64,000 nucleotides of DNA, taken from assembly GCF_001261715.1 (NCBI RefSeq), contig NZ_CVRU01000158.1:1-64000 (forward strand). Direction: 5' to 3'. Position numbers and translations under genes: made by a program. Under the pieces are notes generated by a model. The model saw only the letters and a list, made by a program, of their open reading frames with translations, did not search any database and had not been told where the DNA came from. The number at the start of each line of letters is the position of its first letter. Within the stretch, counting starts at the first letter, position 1. Shown here piece after piece: positions 45,762 through 54,914 of this stretch. This DNA is from Dysgonomonas sp. HGC4. GTDB lineage: Bacteria > Bacteroidota > Bacteroidia > Bacteroidales > Dysgonomonadaceae.

Positions 45762-47489
45762 ATGAAACTAAATTATAAGCAACGGATATTCGGATTCATG
45801 CTAATCCTTTTTGCTATCTTCTCGATATGTATTATTATATCAGAACAAAAGCAGGAGAAAAAATACAGGACGGAAGCTCTTGAGTCGAAACTCGATGGCT
45901 ATGTAGAAATTATCCACCAATATATTGCTCTGAACCAATCGGGCGATGGCAATTTGGCACATGTAGATGAATTGATTAAAATTCTACCTCAAGATATAAG
46001 GGTTACTATTATCAATGGAGAGGGAAATGTTCTTTATGACAAAGACGTTTCAGACCTTAAGACCCTAGATAACCACCTCAGCCGTCCCGAAGTAAGAAAA
46101 GCTCAATATCAAGATTTCGGAACCAATATCCGCATGTCGTCTTCCACACAACATGAATACTTGTATTATGCAAAATACTTTCAAACATATTTTATTCGTG
46201 TAGCTTTACCTTATAATGTAGAAACTCAAAGTTCGCTTCAAGCTGATAACTTATTTATATACATCGTAATAATACTATTCATAATTATATTGATATTAGT
46301 AAATATAGCTGCTACCCGCTTCGAAAATTCTATCACTAAACTGAAAGACTTCACGTCACGAATAAAAACAGGAAAACCTCTTCCTGAGGATACTAAGTTT
46401 CCGGATGATGAGCTGGGAGACATAAGCAAAGAGTTGGTACATATATTCAACGAAATAGAGAATAGTAAACGAAATGTAGAAATAGAACGCGAAAAGCTAA
46501 TTCAACATTTCCAATATTCGGAAGTTGGACTGTGTATATTTACCTCCGATTTTCAGAAAATATATGCCAATACACATTTCATTCAATTTCTGAATCTGAT
46601 AGCAAATCGTCCTACATTCGATGTAAATTCGTTATTCGAAAATGAGGCGTTTAAACCCATATTGCAATTTTTAAACACCAGAAGAAAAGATCAAAACTAT
46701 TCGGCATCACAATACGAAGTCGGCGGAAAAATTCTTTCGATACAAGTTATTGTTTTTGATGACAAATCGTTCGAGATCACGATCAGAGATATAACCAGAA
46801 TAGAGAAAAATCGTCTTTTGAAACAAGAAATGACCAATAACATTGCACACGAGTTAAGAACTCCTGTTACAAGTTTACGTGGCTATCTTGAGACTTTAAA
46901 CGAACAGCATCTACCCGAAGACAAGCAAGCCTTCTTCATTAGTCGAGCTTATCTGCAATCGATACGCTTATCAAATCTGATAGAAGACGTAAGCCTTATC
47001 AGCAAGATAGAGGAAGCTCCTGCACAATTTGTGATGGAACAAGTAAATCTTTCTCTCTTATTGGACGAGCTGAGAATAGACATGGCCAGCAAGCTTAAAG
47101 ACAATAACATTGCTCTTTCTATTTCAGTAGATAAAGATTTGGTTATACATGGTAATTACACTTTGCTATATTCTATATTTCGTAATCTTATGGATAACTC
47201 CGTAAATTATGCAGGAGCCAATATAGAGATTCATATCAACAATTATATGCAAGATGACAAGTACGTGTATTTCTCATTCTACGATACAGGAGTTGGTGTA
47301 GGCGAACAGTATCTGGGACGTTTATTCGAAAGATTCTATCGTGTAAATGAGGGTCGCACCCGAGATTCGGGAGGCTCAGGTCTTGGCTTGTCTATTGTGA
47401 AAAATGCCGTACTGCTTCACAAAGGAGAGATACAAGTAAAGAACAGATTGGATGGAGGCTTAGAATTTCTGTTCTCGTTGATGAAATGA
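45762..47489 (+). CDS. phoR: PhoR-like sensor histidine kinase
   Basis: A 575-residue membrane kinase. Two transmembrane helices (about 8-27 and 166-186) flank an extracytoplasmic domain. A HAMP linker, a PAS domain (about 245-345) and a HisKA/HATPase core follow. The phosphorylated His363 lies in NNIAHELRTPVTSLRG, the N box is FRNLMDNSVNYAGA, and the G boxes are YDTGVGVGEQYL and GGSGLGLSIVKNA. Its place as last gene of the pst-pho locus indicates the PhoR role. It is larger than E. coli PhoR because of the periplasmic sensor part. Phosphate sensing itself is inferred. Confidence 0.88.
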   Translation: MKLNYKQRIFGFMLILFAIFSICIIISEQKQEKKYRTEALESKLDGYVEIIHQYIALNQSGDGNLAHVDELIKILPQDIRVTIINGEGNVLYDKDVSDLKTLDNHLSRPEVRKAQYQDFGTNIRMSSSTQHEYLYYAKYFQTYFIRVALPYNVETQSSLQADNLFIYIVIILFIIILILVNIAATRFENSITKLKDFTSRIKTGKPLPEDTKFPDDELGDISKELVHIFNEIENSKRNVEIEREKLIQHFQYSEVGLCIFTSDFQKIYANTHFIQFLNLIANRPTFDVNSLFENEAFKPILQFLNTRRKDQNYSASQYEVGGKILSIQVIVFDDKSFEITIRDITRIEKNRLLKQEMTNNIAHELRTPVTSLRGYLETLNEQHLPEDKQAFFISRAYLQSIRLSNLIEDVSLISKIEEAPAQFVMEQVNLSLLLDELRIDMASKLKDNNIALSISVDKDLVIHGNYTLLYSIFRNLMDNSVNYAGANIEIHINNYMQDDKYVYFSFYDTGVGVGEQYLGRLFERFYRVNEGRTRDSGGSGLGLSIVKNAVLLHKGEIQVKNRLDGGLEFLFSLMK

Positions 47490-47602
47490 TAATTATCATT
47501 TATTAACACCTAAAGAACTTACTTATACGTTTCTGCTTAGATAAAATGTGTATTTTTATAATTGAGTTATATATGAATACACACCTTTAAATCTAATTAA
47601 GT

Positions 47603-49825
47603 ATGAAACTTAGAAGTAAGTTCTTTTGGCTATTTTTGTGCATTATAGCCTTCTCTTCGATGGCACAAATACCCCTCGTCAGGGACGGAAAGCCACATTC
47701 TCGCATTATTGTAGACCCAAGTGACAGCATAGATATGCAAGCCGCCATATTGATGCAGGATTTTGTGAAACAAATATCAAATGCAGAACTACCTATTATT
47801 ACAGATAGCCGTCAAATAAAAAAAGGCGATATTCTTCTTGGTAATTTTCAACTACCCATCCAAGGATTAGACCCTACAAAACTCACCGAAGATGGATTTT
47901 ACCTCTCAACTAAAGGTGGCTACATAAGAATTGCCAAAGGAAAAGGAAAGGGTACAATCTATGGTATAGTCACACTTTTGGAAGACTATTTCGGCGTACG
48001 CTATTATGCAGCCAATACGGCAGTATTTAAGCCTGATAAGAATTTGACCTTAGCGGAAAACATCACGCGCATAGATAATCCCTCCTTTCGTTATCGCCAA
48101 ACACAGGCATACAGCACAAAAGATCCCATTTATAAAATGTGGCATCGCCTAGAAGAACCTTCTGAAGTATTTGCAGATCACTTATGGGTACATACCTTCG
48201 ATAGAATATTACCATCCAAAGAATTCGGAAAGTCACATCCCGAATATTATGCACTCATCAATGGCGAGCATCGCCCCGGATGGGCCAGCCAATGGTGCTT
48301 GACCAATCCTGAGGTTTTTGATATTGTGGCTCATCGGGTAGACTCTATATTCAAAGCCAATCCCGACAAAAATATGATTTCGATCAGTCAGAATGATGGT
48401 CATGACACCTATTGTACTTGCGAGAACTGTACTACAATCAACCAATACGAAGGGAGTTTATCGGGTAGTATCATTCATTTCCTGAATAAGCTAGCAGCTC
48501 GTTTTCCAGATAAAGAGTTCTCAACATTGGCGTACATGTATTCGGTTGCACCACCTAAACACGTGAAACCGTTATCCAATGTAAACATTATGTTATGCAA
48601 TATTGAATGTACACGTGAAGTTACGTTACCCGAAAATGAGATTGGACAAAAGTTCGTAAGCGATATGGAAGGATGGGCTAAAATAACTGATAATATTTTC
48701 GTTTGGGATTATGGCATTGACTTTGATAACTACCTCTCGCCTTTTCCTAATTTCCATGTACTGCAACCAAACATGAAGTTGTTTAAAGACAATAAAACAA
48801 CCATGCATTTCTCTCAGATTGCAGGAAGTAAGGGTGGCGATTTTTCTGAATTACGCTCATACGTAGTCTCTCAACTAATGTGGGATACATCGCTAAACTC
48901 TGATTCTTTAGTTGTAGAGTTCTTAGAAGGCTATTATGGAAAGCCTGCCTCACCTTACCTTTACGAATATATCAAACTGAGACAAGGTGCATTAATTGGT
49001 AGCAACATTCCTCTTAAATTGTACGATACTCCTGTATCTCATAAAACAGGAATGCTCAACCAACCGATGCTAACTATTTATAAGAACCTTCTTGAGAAAG
49101 CAGAGCAAGTATCAAAAGATGATCCAACTTTTTATAAAAGAGTAAAAGAAGCACACCTTCCCATACAATATTCAGAATTAGAGATAGCTCATACCAATAA
49201 AATAAACAACCCAAGAGAGTTAGAAAGCAAACTCAACTTTTTCAGACAGCGTGCTCATGAACTTAATGTTACCGATCTGAACGAACAGAGCAGTAAAATA
49301 AACGACTACTGTGATCTCTATAAAGAAAGGTATCTTACTAACAGAGATAATAACTTAGCCTTAGGAGCTAAAGTCAGTTATATTACAACACCCAATGCCC
49401 CTTACAATCATCTACCCGAGAGGACTCTCACTGATGGTATATTAGGAGCAGCGGCACCGAGTGAAGAATGGATAGGTTGGCAAGGGCAAGACGGAGAGTT
49501 TGTAATTGATCTGGGAGAGACAAAGAGTATCCAAACTATCCATTTCGATTTTTTGCAACGCCTTGGTTCTTGGGCTATATTACCCAAAAGTGTAACAAGT
49601 TATACATCCGTTGACAATACTAACTTCACAGAGATGGGTCGCAAAGATATTCCCGAAGATCGCGATATAAAAGCTAAGTTTGTGAATGTAGAAATACAAT
49701 CGAAAGAAAAAGTTGAAGCCAGATATGTCAAGATAAAAATTGAAAATATCGGATTATGTCCTTCGTGGCATTTAGCAGTAGGACATCCTGCCTGGTTCCT
49801 CATCGACGAAGTCTTTATATACTAA
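47603..49825 (+). CDS. exported DUF4838 protein with C-terminal discoidin-like domain
   Basis: A 740-residue exported protein: signal peptide MKLRSKFFWLFLCIIAFSSMAQ, an alpha-glucuronidase-N-terminus-like domain (about 25-130, ILMQDFVKQISNAELPIITD), the DUF4838 barrel (about 150-420) containing YCTCENCTTINQ and HFSQIAGSKGGDFSELRSYV, a helical segment, and a C-terminal F5/8-type-C-like sandwich (about 600-740, WIGWQGQDGEFVIDLGETKSIQTI). The layout is that of a glycoside-hydrolase-like enzyme with a sugar-binding module; the substrate is unknown. It is monocistronic and not part of a SusCD locus. Confidence 0.85.
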   Translation: MKLRSKFFWLFLCIIAFSSMAQIPLVRDGKPHSRIIVDPSDSIDMQAAILMQDFVKQISNAELPIITDSRQIKKGDILLGNFQLPIQGLDPTKLTEDGFYLSTKGGYIRIAKGKGKGTIYGIVTLLEDYFGVRYYAANTAVFKPDKNLTLAENITRIDNPSFRYRQTQAYSTKDPIYKMWHRLEEPSEVFADHLWVHTFDRILPSKEFGKSHPEYYALINGEHRPGWASQWCLTNPEVFDIVAHRVDSIFKANPDKNMISISQNDGHDTYCTCENCTTINQYEGSLSGSIIHFLNKLAARFPDKEFSTLAYMYSVAPPKHVKPLSNVNIMLCNIECTREVTLPENEIGQKFVSDMEGWAKITDNIFVWDYGIDFDNYLSPFPNFHVLQPNMKLFKDNKTTMHFSQIAGSKGGDFSELRSYVVSQLMWDTSLNSDSLVVEFLEGYYGKPASPYLYEYIKLRQGALIGSNIPLKLYDTPVSHKTGMLNQPMLTIYKNLLEKAEQVSKDDPTFYKRVKEAHLPIQYSELEIAHTNKINNPRELESKLNFFRQRAHELNVTDLNEQSSKINDYCDLYKERYLTNRDNNLALGAKVSYITTPNAPYNHLPERTLTDGILGAAAPSEEWIGWQGQDGEFVIDLGETKSIQTIHFDFLQRLGSWAILPKSVTSYTSVDNTNFTEMGRKDIPEDRDIKAKFVNVEIQSKEKVEARYVKIKIENIGLCPSWHLAVGHPAWFLIDEVFIY

Positions 49826-49838
49826 GAAAACAACTTAG

Positions 49839-49896
49839 ATAGATATTGTTTCCCAACAGATTTAAATTGTTAATTACCCAGGGGAACAATATCTAT
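49839..49896. terminator. large inverted repeat with 16-bp arms
   Basis: ATAGATATTGTTTCCC (49839-49854) pairs with GGGGAACAATATCTAT (49881-49896) with a single G-T pair. The loop holds an inner dyad AACA...TGTT. It follows the DUF4838 stop and ends 12 bases before the yaaA -7 box, so it could terminate the first gene, act as an operator for the second, or both. Confidence 0.6.
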
Positions 49897-49908
49897 TTAT
49901 AATCGTTG

Positions 49909-49916
49909 TATATTTG
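49909..49916 (+). promoter_or_regulatory. -7 box of yaaA
   Basis: TATATTTG, exact TAnnTTTG, 28 bases before the ATG at 49944. A TTG that could be taken as an upstream start lies inside this box, so 49944 is the true start. Confidence 0.6.
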
Positions 49917-49943
49917 TATATATTTCAGAAAAAAGAAAGCTCT

Positions 49944-50705
49944 ATGATAATAACTATTTCTCCAGCCAAGATATTAGATTTTGAAACTCCTCCAACAATT
50001 GAGAAAAAAACAAAACCTGTTTTCGAAAAAGATGCGCATTATTTAAATGAAATTCTGAAAGATTTATCAGCAAATGAGATTGGTACACTAATGAATATCA
50101 ATCCAAAGATAACTCTTGATGTTTATCAGTATGTGCAATCTTTCGGCATTGGCAGAGCTCCAAAGAAACAAACAGCCTTGGCTTATAATGGAATGGTGTA
50201 TCTGGGATTGGATAGTAAAACATTCTCCGAAAACGATTGGGATTTTGCGCAAAAGCATCTTACTATCTTATCGGGATTGTATGGAGCTTTGAAACCTTTC
50301 GATATAATACATCCCTACCGTTTAGAGATGCACACCAAAGTTGCTAACGACAGAGGTGTAGACTTGTATGCTTATTGGAGAAAGACTTTAACTGAATATC
50401 TTTCTAAACAACTTAAAGCTAATGGGAATATCTGGCTCAATCTAGCATCGAATGAATACAGCAAAGCAATCGATAAGAAAGCTCTGGATAAAAAGGTACG
50501 TATAATAACACCTTCATTCAAACAAGACACTCCTAAAGGCTACAAGCAAATAGTAGTATATGCTAAAAAGGCTAGAGGTTTGATGAGTCGTTTTGTAATC
50601 CAGAATCAGATTACAACCATTGATGGTTTAAAAGAATTCGATACTGAAGGATATTCTTTCTCTCCTTCTTTATCAAATGGTGATGACTGGGTATTTATAA
50701 GATAG
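49944..50705 (+). CDS. yaaA: peroxide stress protein YaaA
   Basis: A 253-residue DUF328/YaaA protein. In E. coli it limits free iron and protects DNA during peroxide stress. Diagnostic segments: MIITISPAKILDFETPP at the start, ALAYNGMVYLGLDSKTFSENDWDFAQKHLTILSGLYGALKPFD (conserved YNG and SGLYG), YRLEMHTKV, NLASNEYSKAID and RGLMSRFVI. The start at 49944 is fixed by the promoter. Length is normal. Confidence 0.95.
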   Translation: MIITISPAKILDFETPPTIEKKTKPVFEKDAHYLNEILKDLSANEIGTLMNINPKITLDVYQYVQSFGIGRAPKKQTALAYNGMVYLGLDSKTFSENDWDFAQKHLTILSGLYGALKPFDIIHPYRLEMHTKVANDRGVDLYAYWRKTLTEYLSKQLKANGNIWLNLASNEYSKAIDKKALDKKVRIITPSFKQDTPKGYKQIVVYAKKARGLMSRFVIQNQITTIDGLKEFDTEGYSFSPSLSNGDDWVFIR

Positions 50706-50769
50706 ATGCTCGCAGAGCCTTTTGTAGTTCCGGACTATAAACCAAACTTAATAAAATGATTTTTGTGTC

Positions 50770-51216
50770 CTAACGTTTGCTCTTGAAGAAGTCTTGCATC
50801 AGTTGGGCACATTCTTGTTCTAAAACTCCTGAAACGATAGTTGTTTTAGGATGCAATGATTTTGGAGAAACCATCGAGTAACCTTTTTTCTGATCAGTAG
50901 CTCCATATACAATTCTTGTAATCTGAGCCCAACCTAAAGCACCTGCACACATAGGGCAAGGCTCTACTGTTACATACAAGGTGCAATCAATCAAATATTT
51001 TCCACCCAGCACATTTGCCCCTGCTGTTATAGCTTGCATTTCGGCATGGGCAGTTACATCATTCAATGTTTCGATGAGATTATGTGCTCGGGCTATAATT
51101 CGGTTCTGACACACAACTACCGCACCAATAGGCACTTCGTCTTTTTCGTATGCATATTTAGCCTCATTAAGAGCCTGACGCATAAAAAATTCATCGTTAA
51201 GTATAGGTGTTGTCAT
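50770..51216 (-). CDS. tadA: tRNA-specific adenosine deaminase
   Basis: Converts adenosine to inosine at the wobble position of tRNA-Arg. Zinc deaminase motifs: AHAEMQ (His57, catalytic Glu59) and VEPCPMCAGAL (Cys87, Cys90). The N-terminal MRQALNEAKYAYEKDEVPIGAVVV and the C-terminal GVLEQECAQLMQDFFKSKR match the TadA family, including the basic end that contacts the anticodon loop. 148 residues. It overlaps the small upstream gene by 4 bases, so both are translated together. Confidence 0.93.
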   Translation of the reverse strand: MTTPILNDEFFMRQALNEAKYAYEKDEVPIGAVVVCQNRIIARAHNLIETLNDVTAHAEMQAITAGANVLGGKYLIDCTLYVTVEPCPMCAGALGWAQITRIVYGATDQKKGYSMVSPKSLHPKTTIVSGVLEQECAQLMQDFFKSKR

Positions 51217-51428
51217 CGGCGCATTTCGTTTTCACCAAAAAGGGTAGGATAATCCAGTTCGAGATTCTTTAGGACATGAGCTAATACAGTCTCTCTTAAC
51301 CACCGCGATTTATTCGATATTTTATACTTCTTCATGTATAAAGATATCAGATTGTACTCTTCATCACTCAATGAAAAGTTTGCTTGTTTGGTGCGAATCG
51401 CAGCCGTCAGTTTCGGTTTTGGCTTCAT
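51213..51428 (-). CDS. small basic protein, possibly ribbon-helix-helix type
   Basis: A 71-residue basic protein (KPKPKLTAAIRTKQANFSLS) with a segment DEEYNLISLYMKKYKISNKSRWLRETVL that resembles the ribbon-helix-helix fold of MobC-like and other small DNA-binding proteins. It overlaps tadA by 4 bases and shares its transcript. A minus-strand TATTTTTG box (51441-51434) sits only a few bases before the ATG, so the mRNA may be nearly leaderless. Function unknown; DNA binding is a guess from the pattern. Confidence 0.7.
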   Translation of the reverse strand: MKPKPKLTAAIRTKQANFSLSDEEYNLISLYMKKYKISNKSRWLRETVLAHVLKNLELDYPTLFGENEMRR

Positions 51429-51518
51429 TGGTGCAAAAATAACTTGCTTTGAGCGAATATAAAAATAAATTGTTGTTTTTATACCACTAAGCCAGCTATA
51501 TACTTAGCGAATACAAGA

Positions 51519-52745
51519 ATGAGCTTATATAAACAGAAATATGTTTACCTTTATATCCTCAGTATGTCATTAATAAAAATCTTCTTTATGCATTTTTCAT
51601 TTAGCCATATCACTAAAGACCAAAGCTCTATAATAAAAGCAATAGCAATTGTAATGATAGTGCTTCATAATTTTCTGCACTGGTCAAATAATATAGGTGA
51701 AAACGAATTGGTCTTAGACCCCAATAGAATAAATCTGTTTATCAGTTCGATATACAACACTCCTCTGATGATTTTCAATTCTATTATTTCTTATTTCGGA
51801 CACTATGGAGTACAATTATTTGTCTTCATAAGTGGCTATGGGTTAACCAAGCAATATTCTCAAAACAGTAATATATCATATTATAACTATATTGTACCTA
51901 AGCTAGTTAAAATTTATTCTTTACTTATATTCGGAATAATAGTTTACTTCCTGTTTTTCTTTTATTCGATGGATATACATTATGCTATATCTTTCGTATC
52001 ATCTACTCTATTGATGTTTAACAATTTATTTTCTTCACAAATTTTCAGATTTGTAGGTCCATGGTGGTATTTTAGCTTAGCAATACAACTCTATCTAATT
52101 TTCCCTTTCTTATATAAATTCATAAACCGAAAAGAAAACACATCCAGGTATTTTGTTATATCTCTAATAGCTACTTATATCGTAATCTATTTGTTATTCC
52201 CGACAACACAAAAATATAACATCCCGATATTTGGCAATTTCATCGGACACCTTCCTGAATTCTTATTAGGTATATTTCTGGCAATATCGCCTAAAACAAT
52301 ATTATCATGGAAAGTAATACTACCCACTTTGCTTATATTCGTCCTATCAAATAAAATCATATACCTTTTCCCTTTTAGCTTTCTATGTGTCACCATATTG
52401 TTGCTAGTAATATCTTATTATATATATACCTATTCAAAAGGGATTATTCTAAAACTCCTGCTTTTTATAGGTACTATTAGTATGATGATATTTGTAATTA
52501 ATGGACCTTTAAGATATATATCCATACCTATTTTAGAAGGTACTCCTTTTTTGGAAGGACCTTTGATTCTTAAAAAAACGCCCTATTTTGAGGGAATACC
52601 TCCACTTGTAATTTTAGGCTTTTCATTTCTGCATTTAGCATTTGTAATAATGGTATCATTTATTCTTCAAAAAATTTATAACAAGTTCGTAACTCCTAAT
52701 ACCATAAAAGTCACAAACTTGCTTATTAATAAAAAGAATAAATAA
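51519..52745 (+). CDS. integral membrane acyltransferase, acyltransferase-3 family
   Basis: A polytopic membrane protein of up to 408 residues related to acyltransferase-3 enzymes that modify surface sugars. The first membrane segment has the family histidine in AIAIVMIVLHNFLHW. The second shows FGHYGVQLFVFISGYGLTKQY, then NYIVPKLVKIYSLL and GPWWYFSLAIQLYLIFPFLY. About ten helices in all. The true start may be the ATG at 51588 (MHFSFSHITKDQSS), since TACCTTTA at 51546 could be its -7 box. Near the C-terminus a short stretch repeats EGTPFLEGPLI/KTPYFEGIPPL. The gene looks much more AT-rich than its neighbours, a possible sign of transfer. The acceptor is unknown. Confidence 0.8.
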   Translation: MSLYKQKYVYLYILSMSLIKIFFMHFSFSHITKDQSSIIKAIAIVMIVLHNFLHWSNNIGENELVLDPNRINLFISSIYNTPLMIFNSIISYFGHYGVQLFVFISGYGLTKQYSQNSNISYYNYIVPKLVKIYSLLIFGIIVYFLFFFYSMDIHYAISFVSSTLLMFNNLFSSQIFRFVGPWWYFSLAIQLYLIFPFLYKFINRKENTSRYFVISLIATYIVIYLLFPTTQKYNIPIFGNFIGHLPEFLLGIFLAISPKTILSWKVILPTLLIFVLSNKIIYLFPFSFLCVTILLLVISYYIYTYSKGIILKLLLFIGTISMMIFVINGPLRYISIPILEGTPFLEGPLILKKTPYFEGIPPLVILGFSFLHLAFVIMVSFILQKIYNKFVTPNTIKVTNLLINKKNK

Positions 52746-52825
52746 TATATACATACTTTAGTAGTTTCAAAATTTTCTCTCATCTATTAAAATATTGGAT
52801 ACTTATATATAAAACCATTTCAGTA

Positions 52826-53578
52826 ATGGAAAAAGCGATACTAAAACCCTTCTGGCGAAGCTTCCTTACATACAATTGGAAATTTGGCATTCTACTGATA
52901 CTTCTATTCGGTATACCCCGATTCATCATAGTTCTTCAAGCTAACGTTTCAGGGAGTTACGGTTGGGTATCTATCATATTCATGCTTATGTGGATTACTC
53001 CGTTTATTCTTCTGAATAAAGACGGACGAAGATATATTGGCATAAAGAAGCCCCAGAATTATAGATGGTTATTATATTCTTTCCTGATCGGGATAGCTTT
53101 TTGTTCCTTTATGTTTATAAGTGCGAATCTATTATTTGGAGACTCCTTAAACAATAGCTTTATATACATTTCTAAATCATACACCCTTCCGGCAGGTGAA
53201 CTAACAGCAACTAATAAGCTGATATTATTTCTTACATTCTCACTTACGGGCATGACATTTAGCCCCATTGGTGAAGAGTTTTTATATAGAGGACTAATCC
53301 ATGGCAGCTTTGTCGAGAAATACGGTGAACAAAAAGCTTCAATATTTGATAGTCTGGCATTCGCTCTTACACATTTAGCCCATTTTGGAATTATTTACAA
53401 CCTAGGTAAATGGGACTTCTTATTTATCCCTGCTCTACTTTGGGTATTGGGGATGTTTATTTTAAGTCAGTTATTCTTTAGATGCAAACAAATGACTGGA
53501 TCAATATGGGGAGCAGTAGTCTCTCATGCTGGTTATAACTTTGGAATGATGTATTGGATATTTTATCATATATTTTAA
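52826..53578 (+). CDS. CPBP-family intramembrane metalloprotease (CAAX protease-like)
   Basis: A 250-residue membrane protein of the CPBP (Abi/Rce1-like) family. About seven predicted helices. The conserved glutamates are Glu150-Glu151 in SPIGEEFLYRGLIHG with Arg155. The first conserved His is His183 in FALTHLAHF, and the last motif is VVSHAGYNFGM. All active-site residues are present. The substrate is unknown; relatives process prenylated proteins or small peptides or protect against bacteriocins. It is followed four bases later by the DUF763 gene. Confidence 0.9.
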   Translation: MEKAILKPFWRSFLTYNWKFGILLILLFGIPRFIIVLQANVSGSYGWVSIIFMLMWITPFILLNKDGRRYIGIKKPQNYRWLLYSFLIGIAFCSFMFISANLLFGDSLNNSFIYISKSYTLPAGELTATNKLILFLTFSLTGMTFSPIGEEFLYRGLIHGSFVEKYGEQKASIFDSLAFALTHLAHFGIIYNLGKWDFLFIPALLWVLGMFILSQLFFRCKQMTGSIWGAVVSHAGYNFGMMYWIFYHIF

Positions 53579-53582
53579 GCCG

Positions 53583-54794
53583 ATGAAAAGAGGACATGCC
53601 GATCTTCCCCTCCACTACGGAACTGTACCACCTTGGCTTGCACAACGCATGAGTCATCTGGGCGGAGCTATTGTAGAGGCTATTGTTATAGAATATGGAC
53701 GTACTGCCTTGTTACAAAAATTAAGCGATCCGTTTTGGTTTCAGTCCTTAGGTTGTGTCTTAGGTATGGACTGGCACTCTTCGGGTATCACAACATCGGT
53801 GATGAATGCTTTAAAGAAAGCCATTAATGTACGTTCAGCTGAGTTAGGCGTATATATTTGCGGTGGACGAGGAAAAGCATCGCGGCAAACCCCTACCGAA
53901 TTATTAGCAGTTGCCAATAGAACAGGGCTAAACGGAGCTGAACTTGTTACTGCCAGCCGACTATCTGCTAAAGTAGATAATACAGCAATACAAGACGATT
54001 TTCAACTGTATCTTCACTCATTTGTAGTTACTGTTGAAGGCGAATGGGCAGTTATACAACAAGGTATGAACCCTAATGAGAAAATGGCGCGCCGTTATCA
54101 CTGGATGTCGGAGAATGTAAAGTCATTTACCGAAGAACCTCATTCCTATATTTATGGGAAGAATCAAGGGCTAATTCTGAATCTCACAGACAAAGATGCT
54201 CGACCTCTAAAAACTGGTATATTGGACTTAACCAAAGAAAACCCAAATAAGTTGATGCGTGAAATATCGTTGATAATGCCTCGACACCACGAGGTGAAAG
54301 CAAAAGATGTTAACTTGAAACGTTTGGGTGCTGCTCTGGCATTGGCCCACGAAACTAATGTACAAGATATTGAATCATTACTACTTTTGGAAGGTGTAGG
54401 ACCTCGTACAGTACAATCTCTAACATTGGTGAGTGAAGTTATACATGGTTCGCCGTCACGATTTTCAGACCCTGCCCGATTTAGTTTTGCTCATGGTGGC
54501 AAAGACGGGCATCCGTTTCCCGTTCCATTGACTATTTATGACGAAACTATTGAGATATTCGATAAGGCTGTTCATCTTTCCAGTTTAGGCGAAAAAGATA
54601 AGTCAGATGCTCTTAAAAACTTATCAAAAATTGCTCAGGAGATGGAGCGCGGATTTACTCCAAACAATAATTTTGATGCAATTATTCAAAAGGAGAGAGA
54701 TGAATCGTACCTCTACAAAGGAAAAACAGTCTTTGGAGATGCTAAAAAGCCCGATAAACCCAAAGGAAATATTCAACTTAACTTGTTTGATTGA
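53583..54794 (+). CDS. DUF763-family protein
   Basis: A 403-residue cytoplasmic protein of the DUF763 family, best known from archaea and some bacteria. Diagnostic segments are KRGHADLPLHYGTVPPWLAQRM, VLGMDWHSSGITTSVMNALK, GVYICGGRGKASRQTP, FVVTVEGEWAVIQQGMN, YHWMSENVKSFTEEPHS, the helix-hairpin-helix-like LLLLEGVGPRTVQSLTLVSEVIHG and FAHGGKDGHPFPVP. The helix-hairpin-helix suggests a nucleic-acid link. Function is not established. It starts 4 bases after the CPBP gene, so they are cotranscribed. Confidence 0.9.
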   Translation: MKRGHADLPLHYGTVPPWLAQRMSHLGGAIVEAIVIEYGRTALLQKLSDPFWFQSLGCVLGMDWHSSGITTSVMNALKKAINVRSAELGVYICGGRGKASRQTPTELLAVANRTGLNGAELVTASRLSAKVDNTAIQDDFQLYLHSFVVTVEGEWAVIQQGMNPNEKMARRYHWMSENVKSFTEEPHSYIYGKNQGLILNLTDKDARPLKTGILDLTKENPNKLMREISLIMPRHHEVKAKDVNLKRLGAALALAHETNVQDIESLLLLEGVGPRTVQSLTLVSEVIHGSPSRFSDPARFSFAHGGKDGHPFPVPLTIYDETIEIFDKAVHLSSLGEKDKSDALKNLSKIAQEMERGFTPNNNFDAIIQKERDESYLYKGKTVFGDAKKPDKPKGNIQLNLFD

Positions 54795-54868
54795 TCTGAG
54801 TAACAGCCCTTACCCATCGCCAACGAAAAGGATATTCGTTTTTGATGATTTTTTTTCGGGTAAACATC

Positions 54869-54898
54869 TTGTTTGAGTAAAAAAAATATATATCTTTG
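54869..54898 (+). promoter_or_regulatory. promoter of tRNA-His
   Basis: TTG (54869-54871), 19 bases, then TATCTTTG (54891-54898), an exact TAnnTTTG, with the tRNA starting 16 bases further on. Confidence 0.65.
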
Positions 54899-54914
54899 CA
54901 CCGCAAACAAAATG

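Noticed and set aside
40683-47489. Possible novel transport system
   Set aside because: All seven genes match the standard pstSCAB-phoU-phoB-phoR set in order and motifs; only the control region is notable.
49914-49943. TTG start for yaaA ten codons upstream
   Set aside because: The TTG lies within the -7 box, so it would precede the transcription start.
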